Assembly (NCBI GenBank): GCA_937858775.1
Contig: CALLYX010000389.1
Span: forward strand, 1 to 7,484
Source of the DNA: an uncultured bacterium
Lineage (GTDB): Bacteria > Auribacterota > Tritonobacteria > UBA1439
Direction of reading: 5' to 3'
DNA: 7,484 nt
Positions 5,526 through 7,484 of this stretch are shown one piece after another. Position numbers and translations under genes: made by a program. The notes under the pieces were generated by a model. It was not told where the DNA came from. It saw only the letters and a list, made by a program, of their open reading frames with translations, and searched no databases. Position 1 is the first letter of the stretch, and every line of letters begins with the position of its first letter.

Positions 5526-6443
5526 ATGAGAAGGTACCTCGCGCTGATCGCGGCGGGCGGAGCGTTGTGCGCGGCCGCCGTCCGAGCCCAGGAAGATCCT
5601 GGGGCCGGCTTTCAGGAAGCCAGGCGCCTTATGAGGGAGGCGCTCCAGGCCAAGGTCGCCTCCGAGCGGGCCTCCCTGGAGGCGCGCCAGAAGTACGAAC
5701 AGGCCCTCTCCTCCCTCAAGGCCCTGATGCTCCTCAGCCCCAACTGGAACGCCGGCGAGGTCTCGAAGGCGGCGGAGGAGTGCGGAAAGGCGCTCGCCCA
5801 TCTCTCAGGGGACGCCCCGCGCCCCCCGGCGCCGTCGAAGACCGAGCCGGCCGGCGGCGTCGTCGGGCACAGAAAGACCAAGAAGTTCCACCGGCTCGAT
5901 TGCCGCTACATCCAGAAGACGCCCGAGGAGAACCGCGTCCTCTTCCCCACCGCGGAGGAGGCCGTGGCCGCCGGCTACACCCCGTGCAAGTCGTGCAAGC
6001 CGGATGAGGGCGCCTACGCGCGCGCCTTGCCGGCCTCCGCCGTGGAGACGGCGCCCGCCGGGGCGGCGGTCTCCGGGCCTTTCTTCGGAATCCCCTCGAG
6101 CATGAAGGTGCACCGCTCCGACTGCAAATGGTCCAGAAAGGTCGCCGACAAGAACAAGGTCTTCTTCGCGAGCTGCGCAGACGCGGTCAGGGCGGGATAC
6201 GCCCCGTGCAAGCTCTGCCGCCCCGACGAGGCGCATGAAACCGCGGCCGCACCCGCGCCGGCCCCCGCGGGGTCCCGCGCCGCGGAGGAGACCGGTTACC
6301 TCGCCGGCAGGAACGGCAGGACTTTCCACCGGGCCGATTGCCCGTGGGCCAAGGGGATCGACGCGAGCACGCTCGTTACCTACAAGACCAGGGAAGAGGC
6401 GATCGCGGCAGGGAAGAAGCCGTGCCGAATCTGCAAACCCTGA
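5526..6443 (+). CDS. exported protein with helical N-domain and three Ada-like zinc modules (paralogue B)
   Basis: This is a 305-residue protein. Residues 1-21 form a signal peptide with likely cleavage VRA|QED. Residues 22-93 are charged and helical (EARRLMREALQAK..., KYEQALSSLKALMLLSPNW), resembling a short TPR-like or coiled helical hairpin unit. Three Ada-like zinc modules follow: residues 112-159 (His122, Cys126, Cys154, Cys157), 186-233 (His196, Cys200, Cys228, Cys231) and 258-305 (His268, Cys272, Cys300, Cys303). The last module ends exactly at the C-terminus. Ligand spacing H-x3-C-x27-C-x2-C is the same in all three and in paralogue A, and Ala/Pro linkers separate the modules. As in A, His replaces the Ada methyl-acceptor Cys. 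ATG 5526 is chosen over the in-frame ATG 5496 because it places the signal peptide at the N-terminus and has GGGGG six bases upstream. The function is unknown. I infer an extracytoplasmic zinc-stabilised protein. Confidence 0.84.
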   Translation: MRRYLALIAAGGALCAAAVRAQEDPGAGFQEARRLMREALQAKVASERASLEARQKYEQALSSLKALMLLSPNWNAGEVSKAAEECGKALAHLSGDAPRPPAPSKTEPAGGVVGHRKTKKFHRLDCRYIQKTPEENRVLFPTAEEAVAAGYTPCKSCKPDEGAYARALPASAVETAPAGAAVSGPFFGIPSSMKVHRSDCKWSRKVADKNKVFFASCADAVRAGYAPCKLCRPDEAHETAAAPAPAPAGSRAAEETGYLAGRNGRTFHRADCPWAKGIDASTLVTYKTREEAIAAGKKPCRICKP

Positions 6444-6466
6444 AAACCGCGCCCCGCGCCGCCGCC

Positions 6467-7336
6467 ATGCCCGCGAAATCCCGCCCGGGCGCCGCCGCCC
6501 GGGTCTTCGGCCCCGTCTCCTCCCGCCGCCTCGGCCTCTCCCTCGGCGTGGATGTCATCCCCCGCAAGAGATGCACCCTCGACTGCCTCTACTGCCAGCT
6601 GGGGCGCTCTGCGCGGGTGACGGCCGCTCGAAAGGAGTACGCCCCGCGCGGCGTGGTCCTCCGGCAGCTCCGGGCCGCACTGAAGAAGACCGGCCCCGTG
6701 GACTGGATCACCTTCTCCGGCTCCGGCGAGCCGACGCTTCACTCGGGCCTCGGCGCGATGATACGGGCGGTCAAACGGATGACCGCGACGCCGGTGGCGG
6801 TGATCACGAACGGGACGCTCCTGGCCGACCCGCTCGTCCGCCGCGGCCTGCGCGAGGCCGACCTGGTCATCCCCGATCTCGACGCCGGCTCGGCCCGCGT
6901 CTTCCGGCGGATCAACAGGCCGCATCCCTCCGTGCGTTTCCGGCGCGTCGTCGAGGGGATCGCGCGCTTCACCCGGGGCTTTCCCGGCCGCGTGTGGCTG
7001 GAGGTGGTCCTGCTGAAAGGGGTGAACGACTCCGCGGCGGAACTCCGGAAGATCGGGGCGCTCGCGGCGAGGATCCGGCCGGAACGGGTCCAGTTGAACA
7101 CCGTCGTCAGGCCCCCCGCCTACCGGGAGGCGAAACCGCTGGGCGCGTCCGCCCTCCGCTCGGCGCGCCGCCTCGTCGCCTCGGCGGCGGGGGGGGTCCC
7201 CGTGGATATCGTGGCCCCGTCCGCGGCCGCCCGCCCCGCACGGAGGCGAGGAGGGCGCGAAGCCGAGCTCGCCGCCTTCATGGATCGAGCCCGGCGTTTC
7301 CGGCGAAACATGGCTCGGAATGCCGTTGGGCCATGA
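6467..7336 (+). CDS. radical SAM protein (COG0731-like), 3' end replaced by foreign sequence
   Basis: This is a 289-residue reading frame. CTLDCLYC (Cys36, Cys40, Cys43) is the CxxxCxxC site for the [4Fe-4S] cluster that cleaves S-adenosylmethionine. FSGSGEPTLH (83-92) is the GGEP-type SAM-binding motif, ITNGTLL (113-119) follows, and LNTVVRPPAYREAKPL (210-225) is also typical. The N-terminal VFGPVSSRRLGLSLGVDVIP matches a bacterial COG0731 branch related to Tyw1/MoaA-like enzymes. The reaction is unknown. In relatives, as I remember them, a small winged-helix-like C-terminal domain follows the barrel. Here homology should stop near residue 270, because bases from about 7277 are antisense to a phosphoketolase fragment, so residues 271-289 are not native. 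ATG 6467 is preferred over ATG 6338, which lies inside paralogue B and adds low-complexity charged residues. No clear Shine-Dalgarno is seen, and the gene begins 23 bases after paralogue B. Confidence 0.82.
   Translation: MPAKSRPGAAARVFGPVSSRRLGLSLGVDVIPRKRCTLDCLYCQLGRSARVTAARKEYAPRGVVLRQLRAALKKTGPVDWITFSGSGEPTLHSGLGAMIRAVKRMTATPVAVITNGTLLADPLVRRGLREADLVIPDLDAGSARVFRRINRPHPSVRFRRVVEGIARFTRGFPGRVWLEVVLLKGVNDSAAELRKIGALAARIRPERVQLNTVVRPPAYREAKPLGASALRSARRLVASAAGGVPVDIVAPSAAARPARRRGGREAELAAFMDRARRFRRNMARNAVGP
7256..7276. other. breakpoint between radical SAM gene and phosphoketolase fragment
   Basis: To the left, the plus strand reads as the radical SAM C-terminal region (REAELAA). To the right, the minus strand reads as phosphoketolase ending EGGELG. 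The bases between fit both genes, giving up to about 15 bases of possible microhomology around GAGCTCGCCGCC (7265-7276). G+C by hand count is 159/200 for 7077-7276 and 125/208 for 7277-7484. It marks either a recombination scar or an assembly misjoin. Confidence 0.75.
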
Positions 7337-7484
7337 AAACTGGCGAAACAGCCGCTGCATCCCGTTGCGGCTGCGTTCGATCGCCGGATAGTGCTCGGTG
7401 TAGGAGCCTTCCAGGTAACTGTGCGCCACGATGCCGGGACCGCCGTGTCCGGGACCGATGACGTAGATCATATTGAGATCGTTG
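7256..7484 (-). pseudogene. phosphoketolase fragment (Xfp/Xpk family), internal part only
   Basis: Seventy-six residues read on the minus strand from the right edge: NDLNMIYVIGPGHGGPGIV, then HSYLEGSYTEHYPAI, MQRLFRQFSWPNGIPSH and PETPGSIHEGGELG. These are hallmark phosphoketolase blocks. The full enzyme is a thiamine-diphosphate protein of about 800 residues that splits xylulose 5-phosphate and/or fructose 6-phosphate to acetyl phosphate. GPGHGGP and GSIHEGGELG contain conserved active-site-region histidines, and EGGELGY is a family signature, here reading EGGELGF at the very junction. The next expected block, ending in GDGE within about 30 residues, is absent. The frame continues open to 6380 but only as the antisense of the radical SAM gene. 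The N-terminal ~130 residues would lie beyond the right edge. Lower G+C and different codon choice (CAT, TTT, ATT, CCG) suggest another source. Alternatively the true gene is intact and this contig is misjoined. Confidence 0.88.

Noticed and set aside
4839..6440. Ada-type methylphosphotriester DNA repair function
   Set aside because: All six modules have His instead of the methyl-accepting Cys, both proteins carry export signals, and no AraC-type or methyltransferase domain is attached.
6380..7471. Long minus-strand open frame of about 360 codons beginning with phosphoketolase-like residues
   Set aside because: Only the part right of about 7256 resembles phosphoketolase. The rest is the antisense of the radical SAM gene and lacks the following family blocks, so it is not a full fused protein.
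1..7484. CRISPR arrays, tRNA or rRNA genes, insertion sequences
   Set aside because: No regularly spaced repeats, no cloverleaf or rRNA-like sequence and no transposase motif was seen on either strand.

Overview
This is a very GC-rich bacterial window. Most of it reads at roughly 70-80% G+C by eye, with strong third-position G/C. It carries eight protein-coding stretches and no RNA genes, insertion sequences or CRISPR array that I can see. The gene content does not fix a taxon. It includes an archaeal-type TctA permease, zinc-ribbon/OB-fold and YdjM-type membrane proteins, exported Ada-like zinc modules and a COG0731-type radical SAM protein. I infer a bacterium, probably from a little-cultured lineage and perhaps a metagenome contig, and I cannot name the phylum.

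Layout. Positions 1-1010 (minus strand) hold an almost complete D12-class adenine-N6 DNA methyltransferase that runs off the left edge and starts at TTG. Positions 1011-1358 are a divergent intergenic region with AT-rich promoter-like islands: a perfect TATAAT facing left, a TATAAC facing right, and an inverted repeat linking them. From 1359 to 7336 six genes follow on the plus strand: (1) a zinc-ribbon, one-TM, double OB-fold protein; (2) a TctA-family (COG1784-like) polytopic permease; (3) a YdjM/DUF457-like membrane metal-dependent hydrolase with a large inserted domain; (4) and (5) two paralogous exported proteins, each with three Ada-like zinc modules; (6) a radical SAM protein. Gaps are 4, 40, 10, 102 and 23 bases, so genes 1-4 look like one operon. 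Genes 5 and 6 may be read through from it or from a promoter in the 102-base gap.

Two points stand out. First, the six Ada-like modules share exactly H-x3-C-x27-C-x2-C. Aligned with E. coli Ada, His occupies the position of the methyl-accepting Cys38. With export signals on both proteins, this argues for an extracytoplasmic zinc or structural role and against DNA repair. Second, the right end is chimeric. Minus-strand positions 7484-7256 encode a clear internal piece of phosphoketolase, ending in EGGELG, and homology stops abruptly inside the 3' end of the radical SAM gene. G+C drops from about 80% to about 60% at the same place (hand count of 200 bases on each side). This is either a real rearrangement that truncated both genes or an assembly misjoin.

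How the genes work together is not evident. Genes 1-5 are all membrane or exported proteins, and genes 1, 4 and 5 carry zinc-binding motifs, so a cell-envelope role is plausible but unproven.
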